This document shows positions 1-6,289 of a stretch of 6,975 nt of DNA, piece after piece. The stretch covers positions 1 through 6,975 of the forward strand of contig JBCCLI010000357.1 of the NCBI GenBank assembly GCA_039026975.1. Reading direction: 5' to 3'. The DNA is from JBCBKZ01 sp039026975 (GTDB lineage: Bacteria; Bacteroidota; Bacteroidia; J057). Position numbers and translations under genes: made by a program. The first letter of the stretch is position 1. Each line of letters starts with the position of its first letter. Under the pieces are notes generated by a model. That model made no database searches. It saw nothing but the letters and a program-made list of their open reading frames with translations, and was not told the DNA's origin.

Positions 1-527
1 ACCCCTGCATTAACATCTGGACGAGTAACATTTAGAGAAAGCCCACCGGCTGGCCCAGGTTCATTAGTAGGGAATACAAATCCTAATCTGGGATCTATTT
101 GGTCAGGAAATCTAAGCTTACTGTAATCTAGCCCTGCTTGGATGATTCCGCCAGAAAGACCAAAACGTAAGGTGTGGTCATCATTTAGATCCACTTGATA
201 CGCATAGTTCACAGTGATATTTAGCTTGCTCAGGTTTCCTTCACCAGCTACATCATTGCTCACTAGCACACCTAGTCCTTGTGTAGTTCCTAAAAAGGAA
301 ATAGGTTGGTCATAGGCCGCTGCGAATTGTCTGTAGTATCCGGGAATTTTTACCCATTGGGCCCTGTAATTCATGGCTACCCTGGGTCCTATTCCTGAGC
401 CAGTAAAGGCTGGGTTTAGCATCACCAAGTTTGAATAAAACTGAGAATACTGGGGGTCCTGAGCTTTGAGTGAGCTAGTAGAGGCTAAGCCAAGGATTAT
501 CAATAAGTATAAAATTCTAATCTTCAT
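1..527 (-). CDS. PorP/SprF family type IX secretion-associated outer-membrane protein, N-terminal part (3' end beyond window)
   Basis: Reading the minus strand from the ATG at 527-525 gives 175 codons without a stop before the left edge, so the C-terminal part is missing. Residues 1-22 form a signal peptide (MKIRILYLLIILGLASTSSL then KAQ), with likely cleavage before Asp24. The mature start, DPQYSQFYSNLVMLNPAFTG (24-43), is the family hallmark, in which a Q-Y-S-Q-F/Y stretch is followed by LNPA-TG. The rest (about 47-175) alternates polar and hydrophobic residues and is rich in Gly and Tyr, as expected for an outer-membrane beta-barrel. Family members work with the Bacteroidota type IX secretion and gliding machinery, often as partners of a large secreted adhesin encoded next to them. 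No adhesin gene lies upstream here; the next gene is divergent. The partner substrate is therefore unknown. The family call is firm, but assignment to porP or sprF specifically is not possible. Confidence 0.9.
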   Translation of the reverse strand, partial: MKIRILYLLIILGLASTSSLKAQDPQYSQFYSNLVMLNPAFTGSGIGPRVAMNYRAQWVKIPGYYRQFAAAYDQPISFLGTTQGLGVLVSNDVAGEGNLSKLNITVNYAYQVDLNDDHTLRFGLSGGIIQAGLDYSKLRFPDQIDPRLGFVFPTNEPGPAGGLSLNVTRPDVNAG

Positions 528-608
528 GAAAACCTAAATCAGGGATTATACCTTCTGTTCGGTAAAGGTAATTGGATTCTCATGAATAATCAGCTTGAAG
601 AAGGAGGA

Positions 609-640
609 AAATATTACACTTATTGGAAAGTATAATATTT
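609..640. repeat. AT-rich inverted repeat (possible operator or leader hairpin of the porP-like gene)
   Basis: The arms AAATATTA (609-616) and TAATATTT (633-640) pair perfectly. After one C/A mismatch the pairing continues with ACTT (618-621) and AAGT (628-631), leaving the 6-nt loop ATTGGA. That gives 12 pairs in total. The repeat lies 82 bp upstream of the porP-like start. No U-tract follows on the plus strand, so an intrinsic terminator is unlikely in that direction. A protein-binding site or leader structure is possible. Confidence 0.4.
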
Positions 641-660
641 AATAAATACGAGTTTGGGTG

Positions 661-694
661 AGATGAGAATATAATTATGCCGCTTGTCTCATCT
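661..694. repeat. Inverted repeat AGATGAGA / TCTCATCT
   Basis: The perfect 8-bp arms at 661-668 and 687-694 are separated by 18 nt. Two G-T wobble pairs can extend the stem outward. It lies 20 bp from the inverted repeat at 609-640. The function is unknown; the long spacer fits a dyad operator as well as an RNA hairpin. Confidence 0.35.
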
Positions 695-825
695 TGCCTT
701 TTTACAAACTGAATTCAATAAGAATAATTCATTTACCTTCGATTCAGATAACGACTTTAATCCTCATATCATTATAAAAATAGATAGAAAGATTCGTCGA
801 ATATATGAGTTTACTCGTCTAGCGT

Positions 826-846
826 GCATTCTGACAAGCAGAATGC
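826..846. repeat. Perfect 8-bp hairpin GCATTCTG / CAGAATGC
   Basis: The arms at 826-833 and 839-846 are fully complementary with the 5-nt loop ACAAG. The repeat lies about 190 bp upstream of the tolC-like start. No T-run follows, so it is not a typical terminator. It could be part of a structured leader RNA together with the hairpin at 876-895. Confidence 0.4.
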
Positions 847-875
847 CTGTCTATACACTGAAGCTTACTCGTATA

Positions 876-895
876 TTCACCTCACTAAAGGTGAA
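876..895. repeat. Perfect 7-bp hairpin TTCACCT / AGGTGAA
   Basis: The arms at 876-882 and 889-895 pair perfectly around the 6-nt loop CACTAA. It sits 30 bp downstream of the hairpin at 826-846 and about 140 bp upstream of the tolC-like gene. The function is unknown. Confidence 0.35.
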
Positions 896-1008
896 CACTT
901 CCATTCATTTTTCCAGACGGGTGCCGTATATGACAACTCAAACAATTACCGTGCCTTTTGGGGAAAGATTCAGAGTCAAAGAGTAAGAAACATACTTTCC
1001 ACCTCTTG

Positions 1009-1041
1009 ATGGCTAAAAAAAGAACAAGCACCTATGTTTAA
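1009..1041 (+). CDS. Possible 10-codon upstream ORF overlapping the tolC-like start
   Basis: ATG at 1009 opens a short frame encoding MAKKRTSTYV and ends with TAA at 1039-1041, so it overlaps the annotated tolC-like ATG at 1034 in another frame. If the efflux gene instead starts at its second Met codon (1052), the short frame ends 10 nt before that start. Such an arrangement could couple translation, but a frame this short also occurs by chance. There is no direct evidence that it is translated. Confidence 0.15.
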   Translation: MAKKRTSTYV

Positions 1042-2485
1042 TCTTCGGAATATGCTACGTAAAACGTTAATACTGGTATGGCTCTTTGCCACTGTACTAT
1101 GTACAACCGCTCAAGACACTAACCCTAATGGAGATCTGTGGGATTTAAGAAGATGCCTTGAGTATGCCCTGGAAACCAATCTTACCCTTAAACAGGCATT
1201 ATTAGACAGACAGGTAAGTAAAGTGAACCTGAATGAGTCTTTAGAAAACAGGTATCCAAGTTTAAGTGCAGGTTCTAATGCCCGTAGATTCTTTGGTAGA
1301 AATGTAAATCCTTTTACTAATGAATTCGTGGAGACAGCTGTTAACTCTTTGGATATGTCTGCTAATTCATCTGTGCCTATCTTTAGAGGGCTAAGAACGG
1401 CCAACACCATAAAAAGAAATAGGCTTACGTTGGATGCCAGCGAAATGGATATTGAAGATGCCAGAAACACTGTAGCCTTAGACGTTACGGCTGCCTACCT
1501 ATCTATTCTTCTGAATCAGGAACTACTGGAAAGTGCAGAACTACAGGTATCCAATACACGAGAACAACGCGAAAGGACTAATAAACTAGTAGAAGCAGGT
1601 CAGCTGGCACGGAATAGCTTATTTGAGCTAGATGCACAAATAGCCACAGAAGAGCTAAATGTAGTTAATGCCCGTAACCAGGTGGAACTTGCCTATTTAC
1701 AGCTAATGCAGGTGATGAATCTGGATCCAGGACAGCCCTTCGGAATTATATTTCCTGAAATGGGTGATCCTGATGCTATGCATCCTGCTAATCCTGATGA
1801 AATATATCAGTATGCAGAGAGTAATCAGCCCAATATTAAGGCTGCGAACCTAAGAATACTTAGTGCAGAAAAAGATGTAGCTGTATCTAGGGGGATTTGG
1901 ATGCCTACTCTTAATTTATTTGGGAATATCTCCACAGGGTATGCAGATGGGCGTTCAAGGTTAGCTAGTTCTACCCTTGTAATTGATGAGCAGGAGTTAA
2001 TTGTAGATGGAACGCCTGTAATTGTAGGCTTTCCTGATGTGGAGAATACCTTTGAAGATATACCCTTAGGGGATCAGCTAAATGATAATGTGAATTACGG
2101 GTTTGGTCTTAGCCTGAATATCCCGATTTATAGCAATGGATTTGCCAGAGCTTCCGTCCAGCGCTCTCAAATCAGTATGCAAAGGGCTCGCAATAATATG
2201 GACATCCAGCGCCAACAGCTCAGACAGACCATAGAGCGTGCGCACCTGGATGCAGTATCAGCCTTTGCTGCCTATAATCAGGGAATCAAGCAGTTAGACC
2301 AACTCCAACTGGCTTTGGATAATACTAAAAAGCAGTATGAAGTAGGGACAGCAAACGCTACAGACTTTTTAGTGGCAAGTAATAATCTTATCCGCGCACA
2401 AAATGATGTGATAAGATTTAAATATGACTATATATTTAAGTCAAAAATTCTAGACTTCTATCAGGACAAGCCGATAGGATTTTAA
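1034..2485 (+). CDS. TolC family outer-membrane efflux protein
   Basis: This 483-residue protein should form the trimeric outer-membrane channel of a tripartite exporter. A signal peptide spans about residues 1-27 (hydrophobic TLILVWLFATVLC, then TTAQ before Asp28). Two OEP repeats follow. The first (about 36-230) starts with the typical WDLRRCLEYALETNL and contains VPIFRGLRT (114-122). The second (about 255-475) contains the matching IPIYSNGFARASVQRSQI (363-380) and the conserved KQYEVGTANATDFLVASNN (433-451). Each repeat gives two barrel strands and long periplasmic helices. Residues about 312-350 form an acidic, Pro/Gly-containing insertion, probably an extracellular loop. ATG 1034 is used, but Met7 (1052) gives an equally good signal peptide and may be the true start. 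No Shine-Dalgarno site is seen, as is common in Bacteroidota. The adaptor gene follows after 53 nt. The family is certain; the substrate is not. Confidence 0.93.
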   Translation: MFNLRNMLRKTLILVWLFATVLCTTAQDTNPNGDLWDLRRCLEYALETNLTLKQALLDRQVSKVNLNESLENRYPSLSAGSNARRFFGRNVNPFTNEFVETAVNSLDMSANSSVPIFRGLRTANTIKRNRLTLDASEMDIEDARNTVALDVTAAYLSILLNQELLESAELQVSNTREQRERTNKLVEAGQLARNSLFELDAQIATEELNVVNARNQVELAYLQLMQVMNLDPGQPFGIIFPEMGDPDAMHPANPDEIYQYAESNQPNIKAANLRILSAEKDVAVSRGIWMPTLNLFGNISTGYADGRSRLASSTLVIDEQELIVDGTPVIVGFPDVENTFEDIPLGDQLNDNVNYGFGLSLNIPIYSNGFARASVQRSQISMQRARNNMDIQRQQLRQTIERAHLDAVSAFAAYNQGIKQLDQLQLALDNTKKQYEVGTANATDFLVASNNLIRAQNDVIRFKYDYIFKSKILDFYQDKPIGF

Positions 2486-2538
2486 TAGCAGAAGAAAATA
2501 ATTGTGATTTTTTGAGTAGCAACCTTTTATAAAACGTA

Positions 2539-3876
2539 ATGGCTAAATCTAAAAAGAAGAGTAACCGCAGGCTTTATTACGCCTTGGGAGCATTAGTTCT
2601 GGTAGTAGGAGCACTAGCCGTAGCTAAAAGCCAGGGACTCATTGGGGATTCTAACCTGGAAGAAGTAGAAATAGCAGCAAGTGAAACCAGAAATATTTAT
2701 GCTAAAGTTACAGAGTCAGGGGTCATAGAGCCTGCCATCAATGTACCTGTAGCTCCAGACGTTTCCGGTGAGGTGGTAAGTCTGTTTGTGAAAGAGGGGA
2801 TGAGTGTCACAAAGGGAGACCTTCTACTGACCATTAGACCGGATGACTACCAAGCCGTGGTAGAGCAGGCGGCCGCTACCTTGAATCAGGTGAAAGCTTC
2901 CCAGATGCAGGCAAAAGCAAGTATGAGCCAGGCTGAAGCTAACCTTCTACAGGATTCCATTAATTACGAACGGAATAAGCAGCTGTTTGCTGAGAAGGTC
3001 ATTTCTCAAAATGACTATGAAACAGCTCGCCTTCAGTATAATATATCCAAGTCGCAACTCCGTTCTGCACAGCACTCTGTACAGGCAGCGTATTTCCAAG
3101 TTAAGAATGCCAATGCTTCTCTCAAGCAGGCTCGTCAAAATCTGGATAGAACAAATATCTACGCTTCCATGGATGGAACCATTACAGAGTTAAATGTAGA
3201 GATAGGCCAGCGAGTAGTGGGAACCAGCCAAATGGCGGGTACAGAGATCCTGAAAATAGCTGACTTATCTAATATGGAAGTAGTGGTGGAAGTCAATGAG
3301 AATGACATAGTGAACGTTCGACTTGGAGATTCCTCCCGGGTAGAAGTGGATGCTTTCCCGGATGAGACCTTCTATGGAAGAGTGACAGAAATAGCCTACT
3401 CAGCTGCTCAAGATTATCATGGTACCTCTGATCAGGTCACTAACTTTGAAGTGAAAGTTCAGATTTCTCCTGACTCTTATAATAAGAATACAGGGATGAA
3501 AGATATTCCTGTTACTACAGAAAGCCCCTTCCGACCAGGAATGACAGCCCTGATAGACATTTTTACGAAAGAAGCTAAAGGTATAGTAGCAGTACCCATC
3601 AAGGCCGTTACTCTTTCTAAGACCCTGAAAAAAGATAGTACTGGGGTAGACCAGACCGGCCAGGAAATTGTATTTATACTAGATGGAAATAAAGTAAAAG
3701 AAATCCCTGTGGATATAGGGATTAGTGATGATGAGTTTATAGAAATTAAAGATGGCATACCTGCCGATGCTAAGGTAGTTACTGGGCCATATACCGTACT
3801 TACCAAAAAATTAGAAGATGGATCAGAAGTGAAGATTAAGGAGGAGAAGGATAAAGATGGAGCTAAAAAGTCCTGA
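2539..3876 (+). CDS. HlyD/AcrA-type periplasmic adaptor (membrane fusion protein) of an efflux system
   Basis: This 445-residue protein should link an inner-membrane transporter to the TolC-like channel encoded just upstream. A lysine-rich cytoplasmic start (AKSKKKSNRR) is followed by one membrane anchor at about 12-30. The lipoyl-like barrel-sandwich domain is split: first half about 62-100 (VSGEVVSLFVKEGMSVTKGD, 75-94), second half about 203-241 (DGTITELNVEIGQRV, 212-226). Between them, residues 103-202 form a long Ala/Gln-rich coiled-coil hairpin. A beta-barrel domain covers about 246-345 (ending in PFRPGMTALIDI), and a membrane-proximal domain about 348-433. The tail is charged (KIKEEKDKDGAKKS). 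It resembles MacA-like adaptors of ABC exporters, but no MacB-like permease or ATPase gene follows: the next gene is tRNA-Gln. It ends with tandem in-frame stops TGA TAA. Confidence 0.92.
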   Translation: MAKSKKKSNRRLYYALGALVLVVGALAVAKSQGLIGDSNLEEVEIAASETRNIYAKVTESGVIEPAINVPVAPDVSGEVVSLFVKEGMSVTKGDLLLTIRPDDYQAVVEQAAATLNQVKASQMQAKASMSQAEANLLQDSINYERNKQLFAEKVISQNDYETARLQYNISKSQLRSAQHSVQAAYFQVKNANASLKQARQNLDRTNIYASMDGTITELNVEIGQRVVGTSQMAGTEILKIADLSNMEVVVEVNENDIVNVRLGDSSRVEVDAFPDETFYGRVTEIAYSAAQDYHGTSDQVTNFEVKVQISPDSYNKNTGMKDIPVTTESPFRPGMTALIDIFTKEAKGIVAVPIKAVTLSKTLKKDSTGVDQTGQEIVFILDGNKVKEIPVDIGISDDEFIEIKDGIPADAKVVTGPYTVLTKKLEDGSEVKIKEEKDKDGAKKS

Positions 3877-3953
3877 TAAAATCCACTCGATTAGTTGAAA
3901 CTTCTGCCTGTCAGAAATCGCAGAGAAATTTTGATATAAAAGTAGCGGGCGCA

Positions 3954-3985
3954 TTGTATTTATTAATTAAAAATAAGTACATTTG
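3954..3985 (+). promoter_or_regulatory. Bacteroidota-type sigma-A promoter for tRNA-Gln and the prs genes
   Basis: TACATTTG (3978-3985) matches the Bacteroidota -7 box TAnnTTTG exactly. A TTG (3954-3956) lies 21 nt upstream, about where the -33 TTTG element is expected, with an AT-rich spacer. Transcription should begin about 5-10 nt after the box, leaving a short 5' leader of some 15-20 nt before the tRNA. This is the clearest promoter in the window. It probably serves the tRNA and the protein genes behind it, since there is no room for another promoter between the tRNA and prs. Confidence 0.8.
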
Positions 3986-4010
3986 CAGCCCGTTCATTGG
4001 ATTACGGTAT

Positions 4011-4082
4011 TGACCTGTAGTATAATTGGCAGTACAGCGGATTTTGGTTCCGTTAGTCGGGGTTCGAGTCCCTGCAGGTCAA
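4011..4082 (+). tRNA. tRNA-Gln (anticodon UUG)
   Basis: The cloverleaf can be folded by eye. The acceptor stem TGACCTG (4011-4017) pairs with CAGGTCA (4075-4081), with discriminator A at 4082. The D arm uses GTA/TAC. The anticodon stem GCGGA/TCCGT holds the 7-nt loop TTTTGGT, giving anticodon TTG, which reads CAA (and CAG by wobble). The T arm is CGGGG/CCCTG with loop TTCGAGT. No CCA is encoded (CT follows), so the end must be added by a nucleotidyltransferase. The gene lies directly behind a strong promoter and only 6 nt before the prs start codon, so tRNA and mRNA are probably made as one transcript and separated by 3'-end processing. Confidence 0.95.
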
Positions 4083-4088
4083 CTAAGT

Positions 4089-5021
4089 ATGGCATCGCAG
4101 ATTAAAATATTTTCAGGGACCGCATCCAGGTACTTAGCAGAAAAGATTTGTGATTTCTTTGGTTCTCCCCTTGGGAAGGTAAATGTGGAAAGGTTTAAAG
4201 ACGGGGAGATGCAGATAACATATGAGGAGTCCATCAGGGGCTCCGATATTTTTATAGTTCAGTCTACTTTCACCCCGGCAGAAAACATGATGGAGTTGTT
4301 ACTCCTGATAGATACTGCCAGACGTGCATCTGCAAACCAAATCATTGTGGTTACCCCCTATTTCGGGTACGCAAGACAGGACAGGAAATTCAAATCTAGA
4401 GTATCCCTAGGGTCGAAGTTGATGGCAAACCTGCTGACAGCAGCAGGAGCAGACAGGATACTCACCATGGACCTGCATGCTGGGCAGATACAAGGATTCT
4501 TTGATATCCCATTTGATCATCTGTTCGCGTCTGTAGTGTTTCTCCCGTACTTGAGGAGCCTGGAACTTGAGAATCTTTGTATAGCTTCTCCAGATGTAGG
4601 AGGCTCAGAAAGGGCTAGGGCTTACGCAAAAAGATTGGAGAATGCATCACTGGCCATTATAGATAAGCATAGAGATAAGCCTAATGAGGTAGCTTCTATG
4701 ACAGTGATCGGAAATGTAGAAGGAAAGAATGTGGTACTGGTAGATGACCTGATAGATACAGCAGGCACTCTATGTAAAGCGGGAGAGGTGATTATGGAAC
4801 AGGGAGCACTCTCTGTACGCGCCGTAGCTACGCATCCCATTTTATCGGGACCTGCTTATGACAGAATAGCTTCCTCCAGGTTGAGTGAAGTCGTAGTAAG
4901 TGATACTATACCGTTGCAAAAAGAACTGGATAATCTGAAGGTCATTAGCATAGCACCTATTTTTGCGAAGGCTTTTAGAAAAATTCATAATTACGAGTCC
5001 ATAAGCTCATTGTTCGTTTGA
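4089..5021 (+). CDS. prs: Ribose-phosphate pyrophosphokinase (PRPP synthetase, class I)
   Basis: Makes PRPP from ribose 5-phosphate and ATP in the cytoplasm, for purine, pyrimidine, NAD, His and Trp synthesis. The 310-residue length is normal for class I enzymes. Visible motifs in order: RFKDGE (35-40), SDIFIVQST (52-60), PYFGYARQDRK (90-100, ATP contacts), DLHAGQIQGFFDIP (128-141, with metal-binding His130), SPDVGGSERARAYAKR (167-182), the catalytic loop DKHR (192-195, whose Lys193 and Arg195 match the catalytic Lys/Arg of the family), and the PRPP-binding loop VVLVDDLIDTAGT (215-227). The start is the ATG at 4089. A longer in-frame opening from a TTG at 4026 would lie inside the tRNA gene, and the family N-terminus begins at this Met. 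No Shine-Dalgarno site is present; the sequence between the tRNA and the start is only CTAAGT. It ends with tandem TGA TAA, and rplY follows after 12 nt. Confidence 0.96.
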   Translation: MASQIKIFSGTASRYLAEKICDFFGSPLGKVNVERFKDGEMQITYEESIRGSDIFIVQSTFTPAENMMELLLLIDTARRASANQIIVVTPYFGYARQDRKFKSRVSLGSKLMANLLTAAGADRILTMDLHAGQIQGFFDIPFDHLFASVVFLPYLRSLELENLCIASPDVGGSERARAYAKRLENASLAIIDKHRDKPNEVASMTVIGNVEGKNVVLVDDLIDTAGTLCKAGEVIMEQGALSVRAVATHPILSGPAYDRIASSRLSEVVVSDTIPLQKELDNLKVISIAPIFAKAFRKIHNYESISSLFV

Positions 5022-5033
5022 TAAATAAACACG

Positions 5034-5630
5034 ATGAAAACTACTGATTTAACTGTTTTTCCTCGTACTGAAATAGGAAAAAGACATACTAAGTCTCTCA
5101 GAAAAGAGGGGAAAGTTCCCGCTGTGATTTATCACAACAGTGAGGCTGAGCACATTACGGTGGATGCTAAGGAAGTCCGTCCTGCGGTATACACACCTGA
5201 AACATTTATTGTAAAGCTAAATTTGGATGGGAAAGTCATGGATACAGTTATTCGTGGCATTGACTTCCACCCTGTAACAGAAAAGATAGAGCATATTGAA
5301 TTTCTTCAGGTTTCTGATGATAAGCCTGTAGTAGTTACGCTTCCGTTAGAATTGACAGGTTCACCTAAAGGAGTAACTGTAGGAGGAAAGTTGCTCATCA
5401 AGCAGAGAAAGATCAAAGTGAAGGGAATCCCTTCTAAGCTACCTGCTAGAATTTCACTGGACGTATCTGACTTGGAGCTAGGTGGAACTGTGAAGGTTTC
5501 TGCTATAGAAGGGGGAGACTTCCTGATCATGACCTCTCCTTCTGCCGCTGTGGCTAGTGTAGAAATACCACGTTCTCTACGTTCAGCTACTGCTAAGGCT
5601 GGTGGTGAGATAGAAGAAGAAGAAGAATAA
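5034..5630 (+). CDS. rplY: 50S ribosomal protein L25, long Ctc form
   Basis: L25 binds 5S rRNA in the large ribosomal subunit; the long form is also called general stress protein Ctc. The 198-residue protein has two parts. The N-terminal RNA-binding domain (about 4-92) contains GKRHTKSLRKEGKVPAVIYH (15-34) and the conserved IRGIDFHPVTEKIEHIEFLQV region (73-93). The C-terminal beta domain (about 98-183) contains LELTGSPKGVTVGGKL and the conserved LPARISLDVSDLELGGTVKV region. The tail is very acidic (EIEEEEE), encoded by a short run of GAA/GAG codons that could be slippage-prone. It starts 12 nt after prs with no Shine-Dalgarno site, so it is surely co-transcribed with prs. A hairpin terminator follows 22 nt after the stop. 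Confidence 0.95.
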   Translation: MKTTDLTVFPRTEIGKRHTKSLRKEGKVPAVIYHNSEAEHITVDAKEVRPAVYTPETFIVKLNLDGKVMDTVIRGIDFHPVTEKIEHIEFLQVSDDKPVVVTLPLELTGSPKGVTVGGKLLIKQRKIKVKGIPSKLPARISLDVSDLELGGTVKVSAIEGGDFLIMTSPSAAVASVEIPRSLRSATAKAGGEIEEEEE

Positions 5631-5652
5631 ACATACTAGTGTGAGAATATAC

Positions 5653-5679
5653 GGCCAACTCTAGTAGTTGGCCTTTTTT
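5653..5679 (+). terminator. Intrinsic terminator or attenuator between rplY and pth
   Basis: A perfect 8-bp stem, GGCCAACT (5653-5660) with AGTTGGCC (5666-5673), carries the 5-nt loop CTAGT and is followed at once by six T residues (5674-5679). This is a textbook Rho-independent terminator. It is unusual in ending 5 nt before the pth start codon, with no visible promoter in between, so pth transcription would depend on read-through or on a promoter inside rplY. Confidence 0.85.
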
Positions 5680-5684
5680 ATGTA

Positions 5685-6248
5685 ATGAAATACCTAATAG
5701 CCGGACTGGGGAATATTGGAGAACAGTATAGAGATACTCGCCATAACATAGGGTTTATGGTGATAGAAAAGATATTGGCTGACAAAGAGGCTAAAGTAGA
5801 GCTGGTTCGGCATGCCTATAAGGTAACAGTTAAGCATAAGGGACGTCAGCTGGTCCTTATCATGCCTACCACCTATATGAACCTGAGTGGAAAGTCTGTA
5901 CGCCACCATATGAAGGAAGAAAAGCTAACCCCTGATAAGCTGCTCATCATCACAGATGATTTAGCTCTGCCTTTCGGGAGAATAAAGCTCCGTCCTAAGG
6001 GTTCTTCAGGGGGACATAACGGCCTTAAAGACATAGAAGAAAAGCTCAATACCAGAGAGTACCCCCGCCTACGTATAGGCATAGATGATAATTTCTCCAA
6101 GGGGAGGCAGGTAGACTACGTCCTTTCTCCCTTCACGGAAGATGAGATGGCAGGGATAGAGGAAGTGTTAGACCGGTCTGTACAGGCAGTTTATGATTTT
6201 ACTACTATAGGCATAGATAAAGCCATGAATGAGGTAAATAAGAAATGA
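5685..6248 (+). CDS. pth: Peptidyl-tRNA hydrolase
   Basis: Pth cleaves the ester bond of peptidyl-tRNAs that drop off ribosomes, freeing tRNA in the cytoplasm. The 187-residue length is typical for the bacterial enzyme. The signature GLGNIGEQYRDTRHNIGF (7-24) includes Asn10 and catalytic His20 at the same numbering as E. coli. Asn66 (in TYMNLSG), Asp91 (TDDLALPFG) and Asn112 (GGHNGLKD) correspond to the substrate- and catalysis-linked Asn68, Asp93 and Asn114. RLRIGIDD (128-135) and VDYVLSPF (143-150) close the family pattern. All key residues are present, so the enzyme should be active. The ATG at 5685 overlaps the stop of an ATG-TAA start-stop pair (5680-5685). It lies in the translation-related cluster after tRNA-Gln, prs and rplY, but behind a terminator. 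A large palindrome follows its stop codon almost at once. Confidence 0.95.
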   Translation: MKYLIAGLGNIGEQYRDTRHNIGFMVIEKILADKEAKVELVRHAYKVTVKHKGRQLVLIMPTTYMNLSGKSVRHHMKEEKLTPDKLLIITDDLALPFGRIKLRPKGSSGGHNGLKDIEEKLNTREYPRLRIGIDDNFSKGRQVDYVLSPFTEDEMAGIEEVLDRSVQAVYDFTTIGIDKAMNEVNKK

Positions 6249-6249
6249 G

Positions 6250-6289
6250 ATCAATACAGCTCTGGGTTTAAACCCAGAGCTGTATTGAT
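6250..6289. terminator. Perfect 40-bp palindrome after pth, probable 3'-end or bidirectional terminator structure
   Basis: The sequences at 6250-6269 and 6270-6289 are exact reverse complements with no spacer and the centre TTT/AAA. As RNA this gives an 18-bp stem with the 4-nt loop UUAA. It begins 2 nt after the pth TGA. The sequence after it on the plus strand (ATTGTAG) is not a proper U-tract, so it is atypical as an intrinsic terminator. On the minus strand the following bases (CTCATTTCTTATTT) are more T-rich. It may protect or define the pth mRNA end, or be a dyad binding site. That it is a palindrome is certain; its function is inferred. Confidence 0.6.

Larger units (their letters stand above)
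528..1033. other. Divergent intergenic region with several inverted repeats, no convincing gene
   Basis: About 500 bp separate the divergent porP-like and tolC-like starts. Two small plus-strand reading frames exist here (684-986 from TTG and 824-1009 from GTG), but their products match no family I recognise and they overlap each other, so I do not call them. The left half is AT-rich. Inverted repeats are visible at 609-640, 661-694, 826-846 and 876-895, and an 8-bp direct repeat TTACTCGT occurs at 811-818 and 865-872. No clear TAnnTTTG promoter box was found for either flanking gene. The region must contain both promoters and may contain a long leader or a small RNA. Confidence 0.6.

Noticed and set aside
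684..986. A 100-codon frame in the divergent intergenic region
   Set aside because: It starts with TTG, overlaps another frame, shows no domain, signal peptide or recognisable family, and its residue composition looks like translated spacer.
993..1000. TACTTTCC upstream of the tolC-like gene, with the same octamer on the minus strand at 625-632 upstream of the porP-like gene, as possible -7 boxes
   Set aside because: Both differ from TAnnTTTG at the last positions. For the copy at 993-1000 the nearest TTTG (957-960) is too far upstream (32 nt); I assigned no -33 element to the minus-strand copy.
3901..3917. TTCTG/CAGAA hairpin after the adaptor gene as a terminator
   Set aside because: The stem is only 5 bp, contains few G-C pairs and is not followed by a T-run.
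4026..4088. An N-terminal extension of PRPP synthetase from a TTG codon at 4026
   Set aside because: These 21 codons lie inside the tRNA-Gln gene and its short spacer. The family N-terminus starts at ATG 4089.
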